Assembly: GCF_014839805.1 (NCBI RefSeq)
Contig: NC_051141.1
Coordinates: 14,082,777-14,146,776, forward strand
DNA from: Manduca sexta
Lineage: Eukaryota > Arthropoda > Insecta > Lepidoptera > Sphingidae
Reading direction: 5' to 3'
Length of the DNA stretch: 64,000 nucleotides
Positions 12,961 through 25,849 of this stretch are shown here, in pieces; the first letter of the stretch is position 1, and every line of letters begins with the position of its first letter. A program made the translations under genes and the position numbers. Under the pieces are notes generated by a model. That model was not told where the DNA came from and did not search any database. It worked only from the letters and a program-made list of their open reading frames with translations.

Positions 12961-14840
12961 ACTGGAAAACTCTCTCACGTGAGCTAAGCTGCAAGCATAA
13001 ACTGGTGTATTTAAAATATGATCAGCTCGCCGATTTTCTGAGTTTACAAATTTCATTTAGATTCATTCATTTCATTCAAAAACACAAATTCAGGATGAAT
13101 AATAACTTAATTTAATTGTTTATAATTATTGTTAATATTACTTGTGATTATTTAATGTCGTTCTTGTTTGAGAATTCCACTTTGCTTACGCGAATAAATA
13201 TTTTCACTTTTTTCCACAATTATATTTTTTTAGCGCAACCCTTTTTGAACGATTTTGTCACTTTATTTCTAGACACATAAGTATTTTATGTATTTGTAAC
13301 ATGATAAATCAGTAAGTACAGATTTTACTTCCAGTGACCAATGACGTGTAATAAAAACATCTTAGCCAGTGACCCTTTTCTTCATCATAATATCAGGCAA
13401 TAGTTCCAAAAAATAAAAGTGTGCGTATCAAAATATAACAAATTATAAGAATGATTACATTGCTTGTATTTTAAAATCTTCTAATAAACTTGTATATAAA
13501 ATTAAATTACTTCGGAACGTATTAGTTATTGTAAACGGCTGTTAAAATAAATCACGTTAATTTGATATTACAGTTACACCATCATAAAAGAGTATTTGGT
13601 ACTATTTCTTGCAGTCATCTAACAATATTGGAGTGAACGTGCTGGGTTTTCGTCCAACGAGGTAAATTAAATCGGTCCCTGCCGCACCGCACACTACTTT
13701 TCCTTTTAACTTACATCAAATCGATCACTCGAGTTATAAAGAATTCTCGTGCCACTTTCACCGTTAAGCGTCATGAATCCTGAAATATACCGATAATACA
13801 GTTACGTAACGATTATGTGATAAATTACACTGTTTTGAGTATTTTTTTTCTACATAAGACCTCACTAGCTTATGAATGTTGCATATAATGACGCTGACTT
13901 TTTTTAATGTAAAGGAAACCGTTTTCTAAGGCATTTAGAATACAATTTTAAACATAATTCAAATATGTATACCTATTAATTTACTAATGTATCAAACTTT
14001 GAAAGGGAACAAGGGCGCGAGGAAGTCTCTACAATGCTCTTAATGCTCTTAAAGGCTGAAGTTAAGATATCGAACAAACTGAGGCTTAACACTAATTGTA
14101 ATTAAGCTTATGCGGGTTAAAACCTTGGGGTGACTCGTCAGCATTTTCATTATTACTAGTCAATCCATGATGCTCATATAATTTTATTGTTAATAAAATA
14201 TATTGCCAAAGCATAGGTATAAAATGCAATATGACTATACTAATATAACAATGCGAGATCTCTATTTTTCTCGACTTCAACAAAGCAAGGACGGGTAATG
14301 TATTTAAATATTGACAAATCATAAAATCCATATTACGATCTGATGTTCACTGATTGTTTATGCTTATAAAATACTTCTATAAGGCACAAGTAACTGTATA
14401 CTCATACCGCAATTTAACGTTACATATTCCCAAACTCAAACAGTTAACGTCAAGTCGGCCAGTCGAACATATCACTACCACTATCACGTGTTATCATTGA
14501 TGATACAACTCAAGTGCCACTCACAGATAGCTTTAGATTATTCTTAGCGAACTAATAGGTAACCTCGTATGTCCAGAATGCCGCCCTTATCTCCGATATT
14601 TGCAGGTCATCTGCCCTAGAATGATATCATGTAAAAGTATATACGTAATACGACGCTCTTGAGTGCTTTCACGCAGAAATTCGTGAAGCAATATTAACAC
14701 TTAATTGTCCTGGGGAGTGTTGATTGCATGAAGACGCCTTTTTTGTCCACACGGGAGGGGCTATCCGAAAAATCATTAGAATATACGGTGACTTTCCACA
14801 CATAATTTTATGAAAATTATTCTTTTCTTTGATTTTGATT
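12961..14840. other. Non-coding stretch, nothing recognised
   Basis: AT-rich sequence without exon-like ORFs. The 79-codon minus ORF at 14092-14331 lacks any protein resemblance. Confidence 0.5.
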
Positions 14841-14942
14841 ACCCCGGTGGTGTAGTATCGGATCAGGCAAAGTGATATTAAAATTTTCTGCTCAGTATAA
14901 GGCGAAGTCTGAAATTCGTGCCAGATATGGCAAAAGGCCGAC
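14841..14942 (+). mobile_element. SINE family A, internally deleted relic
   Basis: Begins with the family A head (CCCCGGTGGTGTAGT), skips the box B part, and resumes with the body (GATATT...TTTTCTGCTCAGTAT...GCCAGATATGGC). It then breaks off near 14942. This is an old, deleted copy. Confidence 0.7.
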
Positions 14943-15759
14943 TCCTACAAGTACTCCTACTAGTATATTACTCCTCCTACTATACTTATTATAACTGCAA
15001 CCTATACGTACAGTCTTAATAACTTTCAAGTTTTACTTGTAGAAGGAGTTTTATAATCTTTATCATTCAGGTCACGATCTGTATGGAAACTGAGGTCAGT
15101 GTTTACTTTTTCTGCGACATCTTATGTAATATTATTACGTTCTTGTTTTTACCCGACGACGGCAAAGCAAGAAAGGAATGGTAATGATTTTACTTCCTGC
15201 GTACATATATGTACTCATTTTATATTATACTCTAGCTTTGCTTCTAGTGAACTGATTTAACCTATTAGATGTCGAACGATTTGGATCTATTTTGCAGTAG
15301 TTATAGGTTGTCTTATATATTTAGTCTCCGAGCACCACGTGATATTTAACTAAATTTTATATAAGTACTCATAATAGAAATAATACGTATATTTTTACTT
15401 TTCACAATAATATTAATTTCGTTAAATTTCGGATGGAGGCAATTTTGAATTACAAAGTATAATAGTTTATATACTATGTTGAACGTAAACCTTGAATGCG
15501 CCTGTGTCCTACGACTTCAAGGTTATTGGAAAACAGGATTTGTTGCGGCCGACTATGAAAACGCGGTTTTCCTTGGTCTATTTTCATGTCGTTATACTTT
15601 TCAAAAGAAAATATTCTATTGATATACCTAGATAGTAAGGGATGTTCTTTTTTCTTATACTAAAGCTTAAATTAGTGTCCGTTATCGTTAATAATAAATT
15701 TATGACGTATAAATTACTCAAATGTCCAACTGAGCAAACTGCCTAATGATATTATATCT

Positions 15760-15971
15760 TACTGGTGGTAGGTCTCTCATATGTGAGAGTCCGCCTGGGT
15801 AGGTACCACCGCAATGTCTATTTCTGTCGTTAAGCAGCAGTGGGTAGTCACTGTTGTGTTCCGATTAGAATTCAAGGTGTTGGATAGTGTTTCTACTGTT
15901 TATGGGCGGTCGTATCGCTTACCATCAGACGAACGGCAAGCTCGTCTCGTCTTTCAAAGAAATAAAAAAAG
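15760..15971 (+). repeat. LINE 3'-end type repeat H, copy 1
   Basis: The run TACTGGTGGTAGGTCTCTC, then GTAGGTACCACCGCAATG, then CCATCAGACGAACGGCAAGC, ending in AAAGAAATAAAAAAAG, matches 21330-21650 in inverse orientation. A 3' A-rich end and this motif set are typical of LINE tails common in Lepidoptera. The 64-codon ORF is incidental. Confidence 0.75.
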
Positions 15972-16090
15972 AAAATTCGGCTTTCTTACTTTGGTGTGTC
16001 TCGACTAATACAATCATATATCATTTAATGGTAATATATATATTACTTTACCATAAAAGGTAGTTCCTCATCTTTACATATTATAAATAG

Positions 16091-16260
16091 GTAACGTTTG
16101 TTTGTTTGTAGTTTGAAGGAACTATCTCTGGAACTACTGAACGGATTTTAATAATTCTGTTCACAAATATCAAGATACTTTATACCTGAGTACTGTAAAT
16201 TACTTTTTTAACTTTATTCAAGCGGGCGGTGCCGCGCCGCGGACAAGAGCTTGACTTAAA
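16091..16260 (+). repeat. Short fragment related to repeat C
   Basis: Contains the repeat C type block GGAACTACTGAACGGATTTT and ends in a GC-rich tail (GGGCGGTGCCGCGCCGCGG) like the tails at 46800 and 31800. Fragmentary. Confidence 0.5.
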
Positions 16261-17259
16261 TATTTGGATATTAAATGGTGAAATGTGTATACGGTTGATA
16301 ATACTGTCCATTGACGTTTATTCTCGTGGTGATCAACTTGTCGCCGAGCAACACTACACTAGTATTTAATTAACAGCCATTGAAGGTTCCGAAGTCGCTG
16401 AACGAACAATAATTTTTATAATAGTGGAGTGTTACTGGGCAACAAGTTAAAAGCTGCTGCGCGGCGCCTTTTTGTGAATTGTGAGGAATATGCTTTTAAT
16501 TATACTGAATAAGTTATAATTTTACATGAGAGCGAAAAGTAATTTGTGTATTATATTATATTACAAGGACGGGCGACTAAAATTAGTTTATGTAACTGAT
16601 TCTAAAATGAATATCTGGAAAGTGTTTAATATTTTTATTTTTTCTGAATTATATTGGTTACGTATATTCATTTTTGCTATTGGTTATAATTTTATTGGTT
16701 GTTATATTTTGTTATTTCACCGTCGCAAATCAGTTGAATCATCACTAGTTCTTTTTTATTGTACCACAGTTCCATTCATCACCGTGCTCATAAATGAGTC
16801 TTAAAAGACTCTGTAAATAATTCTCTCTCACCTTTTATGTACGTCTTTGACATGAACGAGTAACCATTTACATTAAGGATGCCTATACCAAGTTTCCTAT
16901 TCAGGTTCGGAAGACAAATACTTGACCTAAAAGCTAGAACGGTGTCAAGATCGACAGAATGTATATTATATAAATGCGATTCCACGAACTTAAAACTTAG
17001 AAGTTGATACAAATTGTAATCATAAAAACTAGAATGCCTAACACACTCATGATTAAAAATCATAAATGTAACAATGATGTAAAAGTTTAATGTCAAAAGA
17101 ACATATTCTATTGCGCAATAGACATTATAGTCAGACCGAGTGTAACACTTTATAATAAGTACCGTAAAGTTAGTAAGTAATCGAGGAAGGATAATACTTG
17201 TTATACGGGATTTAACCATATTTGCCATAAGAATGACGTTCTAGGGACCGTATGAGACT

Positions 17260-17480
17260 CAATTTACCTGGAAGTGCGATATGAGCTGAGGCGCTGTCAA
17301 ATTGCAGTCGACATATAGCTCAAGATAGTGGCTATTTAATAAACCCATATTAACATCAGCTCAGTCATAATATGTGACGGATTTTGACAGCTAAGTTTTA
17401 TTTAATTAAAAGAGTCGATTTAGGTGAGAATAAGTTCCTAAATTACGGCTTCGCCTTGGATTATTGAATAGTTTAATGTA
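17260..17480. repeat. Interspersed repeat E, copy 1
   Basis: Shares an ordered set of blocks with 45845-46040: GAGCTGAGGCGCTGTCAAA, GACGGATTTTGACAGCTAAG, GAGAATAAGTTCCTAAAT, TTATTGAATAGTTTAAT. A diverged non-autonomous element is likely. Confidence 0.6.
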
Positions 17481-17734
17481 AACTTAACATTATACTCACA
17501 TGTGAGATTACTTTATTCATACAGCCGTTAATTCAGTATCTCACCTATACTGACATGAACACACAAATAATAATTATTAATATTCCGCTATATGCAAAGC
17601 ACATATTCACTTTTAGAAGTGTGATATCTGATTCTGCGATACGCTTCCAGCATATTAGGATGTAATTCAGTTAGTGCTATTAATATCTCGACTTCAAACA
17701 TCATCATCAGTCACATAAAGTCCTCTTAACATCT

Positions 17735-18005
17735 CATCTCATCTCATCAGCCTACAATTGTCCACTGCTGAACATAGGCCTCCCCTAGAGCGCGTCACGT
17801 TCTTGGTCCTCCGCTCTCCTCATCCAACGTCCAACGACGATCCTACGAATGTCGTCGGACCAGCATATAAAGACATAGAACATAGGCCTCCCCCAAATAT
17901 TTCCAGCCGGATCTGTCGGAACTGGCCTGCATGACGGCAAGCGCTGCGCTGGACGTCCGCCTGAGAGGTGGACAGACGACTTGCTAAAGGTCGCTGGGAC
18001 TTACA
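17735..18005 (+). mobile_element. RTE-type LINE 3' fragment
   Basis: The end reads GACGTCCGCCTGAGAGGTGG followed by a sequence translating to RWTDDLLKVAG. This resembles the C-terminal end of RTE-clade reverse transcriptases (GRPxxRWxDDIxxVAG). The preceding 'GTCCACTGCTGAACATAGGC' block occurs twice in part and recurs near 48960. It is a truncated, dead fragment. Confidence 0.6.
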
Positions 18006-18134
18006 AATATAACCCGTTCTAAATGAAATTTATTATCAAGAAATAAGTAATCAAACATAATTACACTATCAGATAATAATCGTGTAACATTCATTACGAA
18101 GACTATGTAATATTAATTATTACTTAATAATTAC

Positions 18135-18450
18135 TTTAAAAATTACACACGTTGGATTGCACGGAATAGATGGTATTTCGTAGCGGTTGTGGTCTCATGA
18201 CCTTTGTTCCCCTCCGTAGCCCTTCGTAACTGTTAGTTGCAGGGAAATGAATAGAATAGATAATTATTAAGGCCCGTCCCCGATTAAAGGGCCTTGAACA
18301 ATTCGTTACATACTTGTCGACGCGTAAGTTACAGACGGGAATGTGCTGTATACGAATAATTTGTTTAAAAATCAATTTTAGGATCCTTTGAATATTTTAA
18401 ACTACCGAAATATTACTTATTGAATTGTCTATCCAATAATGTGTGTTACA
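18135..18450 (-). repeat. Interspersed repeat G, copy 2
   Basis: Related to 12180-12375: TTAAGGCCCGTCCCCGA, TTACATACTTG, TGTTTAAAAATCAATTTT, AATTGTCTATCCAA. This copy extends further at its low-coordinate side. Confidence 0.6.
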
Positions 18451-20182
18451 TTAATTGGCATTTTCATTACAAAATAAAAGAAACAAATTCCAAATTATAA
18501 AAAAAGACTAAAGCAAAGATAACATATTAGTGACATGATGTAGATTTTTTTAGAATATAAATAAATTTCGAATAGATAACTTCTAAAAATATGGTTCGCA
18601 CGCCGTTTTGTTCGCGATGAGGCCCTTAATCACCCTACAAAAACCCGCGCAGGTGCGACTGCAGACGCGTCTTAGGTTACAATGACAGTAATGTGCAAAC
18701 TGGTTGAATTTAATCATAACTTTATAATACGATTAATTTTTGGACAAAAGAGATCTATTTAATAATTTTATGTCTGACGGTTAGTGCTGGTCCATTTTTC
18801 TGCTTCAATGCTTGCAATTTGCCTGAGCTACATCCTCAGATAGTACATTGGCTCATATCTTATACAAATCTAGGATAGTTCCTACACATTTTTAGAAATA
18901 TATTATTTTTGTGCTTTATAATTTATTAAAAACGTTTCCTTTATAAATAAATTATATTCTCAATTTAAAATAGGTTACACTCTGATATGGTCAAGTATTT
19001 ATTCTGCAAGGAACTCTGTTGGCATAGGCCAATATTTCCTACCCGGACGTTAACCAACCGATGGTTTGTTGATACACCCGTGGGAAACACGCTGAGCGGG
19101 TCAAGTTTTACATACAAATTGTTGACTAAACTACTCCATATACAAAGATGGGTAACATTGTTTTTTTTTTAATTTGAAATGAGTTAATATTATAATCCGC
19201 ATATTTGTGTGACCTCTTTATAAAACATTATTATTAAAATACAATGAGATACTTGTTTCCGATCCTTTCGTGATTAATATTCTGTAAACGTCGATATTTT
19301 ATTCACGACGACCATACTTCTTTATGAAGTCGTGATGTTAGAGCATTGTTCGAACGTTATTAGTGATTTACAAATAATCAGGTATAGTTTCATCATAGTA
19401 GTATTAAACGTAGAAATATGATTGGAGTCATTTAAGTGGCTATTCTGTACCTTGATTATGAAAAATTTACCTCGAATTTTAAGTCAAAGAGTGTAGTTGT
19501 ATTAACTTGTAATAAACTTCGAAATACACTGCAAAAATGAACAAATCGCAGCGATGTGACTTCACATTATTCACACGTAACAAGATATTGTGTATCGAAA
19601 TGGAAAAACGGAACTTGATTTCAATTCAAGTATCAACACATTTTCCTCCAAACGTACAAATAATAAATCAGAAATAGTGAAAAAACCAACAAACATGTCT
19701 TACCATCATATCGAATAAACGATTCCAAACACTTTTTATAATCTATCTCATAAATAGACCAATTAGAACAAAGTTTATTTTGATATGCTTACAAATGAGT
19801 TATTTTAATTGCTTCGTTTTAGAATCTAATCAAAAATTGAGATTAGAATAGTTTATTCAAAACGACTGTAAATTGCAGTATTGTCAGTTTCAACTAATTA
19901 AATATAGCACTGCTCCATGGTTTCTACGAACAGTACTGTTGATAATTAAAACTATTTGTACTTTCAAAAATTCCCGTTCAACAATTATAATGCGGTACGT
20001 GTTTCCACATCCCACCAGACAAGGAGATGCGTGAAACAATAGCTCTATATCATCCTTTCATATCGCGAGAACCGAGTCTCTCACAATGGTACAACCGTGT
20101 TACTTCCGCTGGCGAGCTGACGGACTCAGACTTTAGGCTCGGCTTATACCAAGCGTGCAAGCGATATATACTATGTATTTCA
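18451..20182. other. Non-coding stretch, nothing recognised
   Basis: Only short, AT-biased open frames are present. No repeat shared with the rest of the window was noticed. Confidence 0.5.
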
Positions 20183-20335
20183 GTCAGAGGACTTATTAAA
20201 CCCACGACAATACATGTTTACATATAATAAAAAGTCAGAGGACTTATTAAACTCACGACAATACATGTTTACATATAATAAAAAGTCAAAGGACTTATTA
20301 AACTCACGACAATACATGTTTACATATAATAAAAA
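20183..20335 (+). repeat. 51-bp minisatellite, three copies
   Basis: The unit GTCAGAGGACTTATTAAAC... begins at 20183, 20234 and 20285, with one or two substitutions between units. Because 51 is divisible by 3, an ORF (20214-20459) runs through it as a 17-residue peptide repeat. The ORF shows no other sign of being a gene. Confidence 0.92.
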
Positions 20336-21329
20336 TATATGCAATAATATTATGAATAACAGAGTAAGCCTTATAAGTAAAATACGCTCCCAACGTGTGA
20401 ATACCCTTGTGCTGGCTACTTATTTGACCTATCTTATCGATCGTTACGTATGGATATAACCTATAAGGATGATCTGTTACGTTCAAACTACAAACCTGGC
20501 TTACGAAGACAAAATTATCTAGGTGCTAAAATTTCCGTAAAAAATAAAGTTATATATTTTATACATATTTGGGACGAAAATTTAACACTAAGAAATCTAC
20601 TTAAAGGTCCGTCGACCAACCTTACATATTATTTATAACAATAGTCAGTAGATAGATACCTAGTAATCTTTTTTAATCCCAAATAAAAATACCATAACAA
20701 AAAACATCAGCCGAACACTATTTCATAGTTGGTATTAAAATTATATAATTAAATATATTCTCATATCACCTTTTAGATACCTACATGCATTGCGCTGTAT
20801 CTAGAATTCTGTTTTCTATATGATATATAACATTATTACAAGATGATGAAGTCGAGACTAAGGTAATTCTCTCACGATCACAGTAAAACTAGACAAGCGG
20901 CTTGAGCTAAGACGTATCACTTAATCGTTATTGTTTAAAAACTTCAAGACATCTAAGACTGAGGAGAAAAATTTGTTAAAAATATTGTATAACAGTAAGT
21001 TAAAGTGTTCATTTAATTTAATGATAATTTTTTTTTCATCCGTTTGTTGATAAATTGCGCATAGAAAGTTTTAGTTGCATAATTAATTTTAAAGTTACGA
21101 AAAGACAAAAACTGTCCCAAATTAAGAATAATATAATAAAAACTGATGAAAATACGCCAATGTCTATTGTTCTAAAACGTAGGTTTGCATTTTCTCGTGC
21201 TATTAGGCATATTTTAGACACATTAACGCGGCAACTAAAATGTGTCGCCATAAATATATTCAAGGTATGATCTACATCTGCTCATTCACACCAATTTCAA
21301 ACTTTTTATTTTTTCTTATTGCTTTGTAT

Positions 21330-21650
21330 TACAATACGAGCTTGCCGTTCACCTGATGGTAAGTGATACGACCGTCCATAAACTGTAGAAACACCATCCA
21401 ACACCTTGAATTACAAATTATAGTAAAAAAGTGTAGTAATTGTAGTAAAGGTAAGTATTGTTTGGTATTCCTTTGCGCTCGCAATCCTAACACATGAGGT
21501 GTTGAGAATATGTCCAGTGGTTACACTGGTTACAATGTTCTTCAAACCGGAACACAACAGTGACTACACACTGCTGCTTGGCGGCAGGAATAGACATTGT
21601 GGTGGTACCTATGCAGGCGGACTCTCACATATAAGTGACTAACCACCAGT
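21330..21650 (-). repeat. LINE 3'-end type repeat H, copy 2
   Basis: On the minus strand: CTGGTGGTTAGTCAC, GTAGG-like TAGGTACCACCACAATGTC, and at the other end CCATCAGGTGAACGGCAAGC. Matches 15760-15971 in inverse orientation, with about 110 bp of extra internal sequence. Confidence 0.75.
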
Positions 21651-23289
21651 ACAGTAATTACACAGCAACCTAACATACACCACATTTTATGATCTCTTGA
21701 CAACCTCTAAATACTTAAACGTGTCTAATAATAGACACAGGTACCTCCAAGAAGTTTATAACCAATAGTCTTCTTGGATACGTCTAATAGTGGTCGCCGG
21801 TCAATTTCAATATCAGTTTGAAACATCCAATGTAAAATTAAAATTTTGGATCGATCTATAAAATCGCCAAATCGTATCGACACGCGTAAAATTGCAGATA
21901 AAGTCCCAATTAAAAATAAACTTACCAATGACGGAGTCTGAGTTAAACCTTACACGTCATGCATTGTATAGATCTTACAATACATATAATCACATTTAGG
22001 TACTGATGCATTACTAACTATTCTTTTCATACACAAATGGAAACAAGGACATAAACAGTTTTTTAATCAAACGGATATGTTAATTTTTGATTTCCTCAAG
22101 TTTAACGACTGCACATTAAATGATAATATACAAATTTATATGGAAGGAAGCGTCCTTCAATAGCATTGCTGTATTGTGTATTTTTAAATTACTTGTTTCG
22201 TTTACTTTTGATTACATACACAGAAAAACATCTAAGAATTATTTTACCAAATTCGAGGTAATGATGTTGGCGGCACTCTCTGTGCAATATCGTAAAAATC
22301 ACTGAGTTGATATTCATAATTACACATTATGTGGATCTTGTGGTGTATATCTTCATCAACTTCTTAGCAAATGTTATTGTGCCAATAAAGAGGTGATATA
22401 AAGCCTAATAACATATTTAGTGGAAACATTAGTTTATGAAATAAGATTCTGCGCATTGAATGCCATCGCTACACAGTTTAACGTGAACTAAATAATTCTT
22501 GCAAAGAAAATTCAAAATTGATACAGTGATTAAATTACGGGGTCGCATCAAGCGCCAACTTATAGAAGGCAACTAATATGTAATATACATTTTATAATCC
22601 TGATACGCGACTACATGATAATGGTATACTCGGGTAAAAATTTGTAAGGGCCAACTTTTTGCAAGCGTTTACAATAGATTAGGAACATTCTTGCAGACAA
22701 TACGACAGCATATGCTTCGCCGTTGCATCGCTTGCGTTTTAATAGCTGTTACATAATTGAATTTTCACTGTGGCCGCTAATAATTACAAATATATTCAAA
22801 TTACCGCTACCTACGTTTTTTATTGTACTTTTCAAATGATTTTTATATACTACATTTCCTTATAAGCTAATGGCATGCTCCTTGGCGTTTGTAAACATCA
22901 GAAACCATAAAATTAGAAGTTTTTGCCATCATAAGTTTAAATCGGAATACTAAATTTATTTACAAATAATAAGGAATGGATATAAATGAGAGGATCGGTG
23001 GTGCCTCTCACGGGGCGCACGAGACAGTTTAACTTTCACCTTCAAGTTTTTGGAAGGAAGTACCAAGATCGAGCCGGCCATTAATACTGTCAAAATATTA
23101 TTAGTCCATTGTAATGTTACATCTTTTAGGCCTTACCTTGCGTTTTTTAGAGGACGCAATTTTATTTTTTTGTTGTGTAGGGGAGGTCAGTGTAAAGCTA
23201 AAACCAAGTTTGTGGGGTCGCCACCCTTGTCCCACGGCCGCCATCTTGAAAATAGTGGTTGAAATGGTTTTTACGATGTATCTCTTAAA
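21651..23289. other. Non-coding stretch with isolated open frames
   Basis: Open frames at 21725-21928 (minus) and 22120-22305 (plus) have no recognisable family or paired splice sites. A YY1-like word on the minus strand (CAAGATGGCGGC, 23238-23249) is the only regulatory motif noticed. Confidence 0.4.
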
Positions 23290-23690
23290 CTATTTATCTG
23301 ACAAAAAAAATTATAAACATTTTTGTTGCAAATTAAATTCTCTACAACTTTGGTCCAGTAACTTTTGTCGTAGAACTATAAATAAAAAAGTTATAAGCGA
23401 AAATGTTAAGAAATTAAATGTTAAGCAATGTCCATTGCAACGTCATCAGAACGTGTTAATAATAAGGTTCATAATACTTTTTTGTAGTCTCATTACGTAT
23501 AACACAAACCCGCGGTTGTCGGTTTGTACGCGAATTACTTGGATCCTGAATCGCTTTGGCACAGATGAAGCAATTGTTAGGGCATAGTCAAAAATTTCTT
23601 CTGAAAGTGTTGTTATTAATTTTTTAAAATCTTTAGATAAACCTTTGTTTAAACACTTTTCAAGGTCAATGACTCCCGACGGCAATTAGG
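23290..23690 (-). mobile_element. Possible relic of a hAT/ZMYM-like transposase-derived sequence
   Basis: The minus-strand frames read ...DLEKCLNKGLSKDFKKLI..., then SVPKRFRIQ, and after a frame change SRTNRQP...ETTKKYYEP. This order loosely recalls a segment of hAT-derived '52 kDa repressor' proteins, where a PRxxxRQTNR-like motif is followed by EEYY. The 157-codon ORF on the opposite strand (23114-23587) is probably its shadow. The assignment rests on a weak pattern and may be wrong. Confidence 0.25.
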
Positions 23691-25167
23691 AAATTAACAT
23701 ATTTAAGTAAAAACAACTGCATTAAAACGCACTTCGAAGAAGACTAAACCTGATCCTTTAAGAATTAGTTAGGAAGAGTACCTGAACGTTCTCGAAGTAT
23801 AAATTACTATTCAAATATATATTATATGTTGTAAGCTGATTTTTTGGCTTTTAACCGCCGTGTCAACGGCACCTACAATAACTTCTGCGCAACTTCTTTT
23901 GTTCTTTGTTTTTGTCATTCCGTTAGTTGAATGAAAACGTGTAAAAAATTAAGTAGGACGTTGTTTTGTTATATAATAGTTTCGTTGAAATTAAAAAAAT
24001 CAATTTCACTTGTCCGCGCGAACGGACGAACGACGAAGTGTGTGTAAATTTCGCAATTTTCCATTATCAGGTCCGAAGCACATATTAAATAATCCAACTT
24101 CTAATACCACTAACCTTAGGCAGACGAAATATGTACTTATCAATCCAGTCAATAGCTTGTCAGTTATAGGGGTGGTCATAAGTAAAAAGACACCGGATTT
24201 TCAGGCACACAACTCAGGACTCGGGGCAGACGCTCTCTGTCACCTTGTCAAGAACAAGTTGACACTATATTACTAAGAAACTGACAATTGCTTCAACAAC
24301 CAAATGAAGGAATGGATTACGTTACATCTAAATACGTCCCAACCTTGAGTATTAACTCGAAATTCAGTAGATTTTCTCTCTTTATTAGGTGCATAATCAA
24401 TTAATTACTACGTAACTTGAGTTTTGTAGATTGAGTAGTCAGCTTTTGCATAAGATAAAGTTAAAAACTCCAATTTCACGTATCAAGGACATCCATAACT
24501 AGTGATTTTGCACTATGAAGAAAGCCCCGGTCACCTCTTTTCGTAACATTTCAAATGATCTTTGGGGTGAACTTGCAACGATCTGAATAACGAGAACACG
24601 TCTATAAGCCTCCTATGCAATGTTTCCAACTCGCCTAAAGGCTTAAACATTGCGACTCTAACCAATGAACCTACGCAGCCGCCTACAACACTTCTGGTCA
24701 ATTCCAGATTAAATCATGTCGTACGATAAACTAGAAATTTGGGTTTCTGAATTTGTAAGTACAACTTCAGCCAATGACAAATTTATACACCAAAGTTAAA
24801 TATATGTTGCTTTTCATTTTGCTTAAACAGTATAATTATTATAGTCAATTGTTTTCTTTTAAAATTCGCTAAACAACTTAATAATTTTAAATATCGTTAA
24901 CTAACCAGTAACAAATTCACTCGTCAATTTTACACCATTATTGAGCAGTTTGCAAACAAAAGATTCAGCTTATCCAAACAATAAACAATATAAACAAACA
25001 CCTTCCACTCATGATACATTCGCACGATTTATGATTACGGCAGGTGAAAGAATATTTACCTTAAAGTCATTCACATTCACTTATCGTAATATAGGCGATA
25101 AATTCAAAGTAATGTTATGGAATACTTACCGGACTAAAAATACAGCTTAATTTTGAATTAAACTTAC
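23691..25167. other. Non-coding stretch, probable intron of the minus-strand gene
   Basis: Begins downstream (in gene sense) of the donor site at 25162-25167. Open frames at 24010-24276 and 24941-25150 show no domain or paired splice sites. No second exon of the gene was identified here. Confidence 0.4.
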
Positions 25168-25362
25168 ATTTTGAACTTTGTCGGCTGAACGTTGTTTCAA
25201 ACCGCTGTCCTGTCTTGGATTCGATACAGGCCTCGATATGTACCGATTAGACAATTTTCTAGCGAAATTACTCTTGAAATCCTCGCATCTCATTATGGAT
25301 TCCACTGGTCTACTGAAACCCTCGTCCAGTTTGCCGGGAACAGTGTCTGGCTGCATAAACAT
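25168..25362 (-). CDS. Probable first coding exon of an unidentified gene
   Basis: On the minus strand an ATG at 25362 opens 65 codons (N-terminus MFMQPDTVPGKLDEGFSRPV). They end exactly at a strong donor, AAAAT|GTAAGTTT, with the exon finishing in phase 0 at 25168. Composition is mixed and protein-like: basic and Ser-rich, no signal peptide and no membrane segment, as in a cytosolic N-terminal region. Codon choice is less AT-biased than the surroundings. Upstream, an arthropod-type initiator (TCAGT on the minus strand, 25496-25500) would give a 5' UTR of about 130 nt. I do not recognise the protein. Its remaining exons would lie at lower coordinates, possibly beyond the window. Other frames are also open across part of this exon, so the call is moderate. 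Confidence 0.5.
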
Positions 25363-25495
25363 TGTTTCTTAACCACTAATGTCATTATAAAACACAAGTT
25401 CATTAATGTTCGATTTTTGAATTTCGTATCAATGTTGTAGAGCGTGCACGGCGTGACCGACAATGCAACCACTAACGATTGAGTTGCGCTTCGTA

Positions 25496-25500
25496 CTGAC
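25496..25500 (-). promoter_or_regulatory. Initiator-like element (TCAGT)
   Basis: TCAGT on the minus strand, about 135 nt upstream of the ATG at 25362, matches the arthropod initiator consensus. No TATA box is evident at the expected spacing. Confidence 0.35.
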
Positions 25501-25716
25501 TACTAAGTACTAACAGTGACTTGCCTGCATAACCACCGGGCACGGTTAGCGCGCAAAACACCCAACTTATATTGAAAGATTAGAGCATGATTTTTATGTT
25601 AATAATTTCAAAATGCTACTTTGAAATAATTAAAAGAAAAACTTGATTTCCGGGCTACATAAATTACATTGTGCAAAATTAATAAACTTTCAATAAATTG
25701 TGACTTATTAATAAAT

Positions 25717-25730
25717 GCGCCATCTACCGG
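25717..25730 (-). promoter_or_regulatory. CTCF-like core motif, site 3 (full consensus match)
   Basis: On the minus strand CCGGTAGATGGCGC matches all 14 positions of CCRSYAGRKGGCGC. It lies about 220 bp upstream of the initiator-like site of the minus-strand gene. Binding is inferred from the motif only. Confidence 0.4.
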
Positions 25731-25849
25731 TACACATTGAATTTATGTAGATACGTAGAAAGTTAACTATAGTACTTATGGAAGTTGTTGTCATGGGTTT
25801 TAAATTTGGTATTTGACTTGATAATTATAACATTTATTTCACTATTGCA

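Noticed and set aside
16788..17228. 146-codon minus-strand ORF, one of the longest in the gene-poor half
   Set aside because: AT-driven composition, no domain, no paired splice sites, and no family resemblance on reading. A chemoreceptor fragment was considered, but the expected C-terminal motif is absent.
23114..23587. 157-codon plus-strand ORF
   Set aside because: It overlaps a more meaningful minus-strand pattern (possible hAT-like relic) and has low-quality, repeat-like composition. Treated as a shadow.
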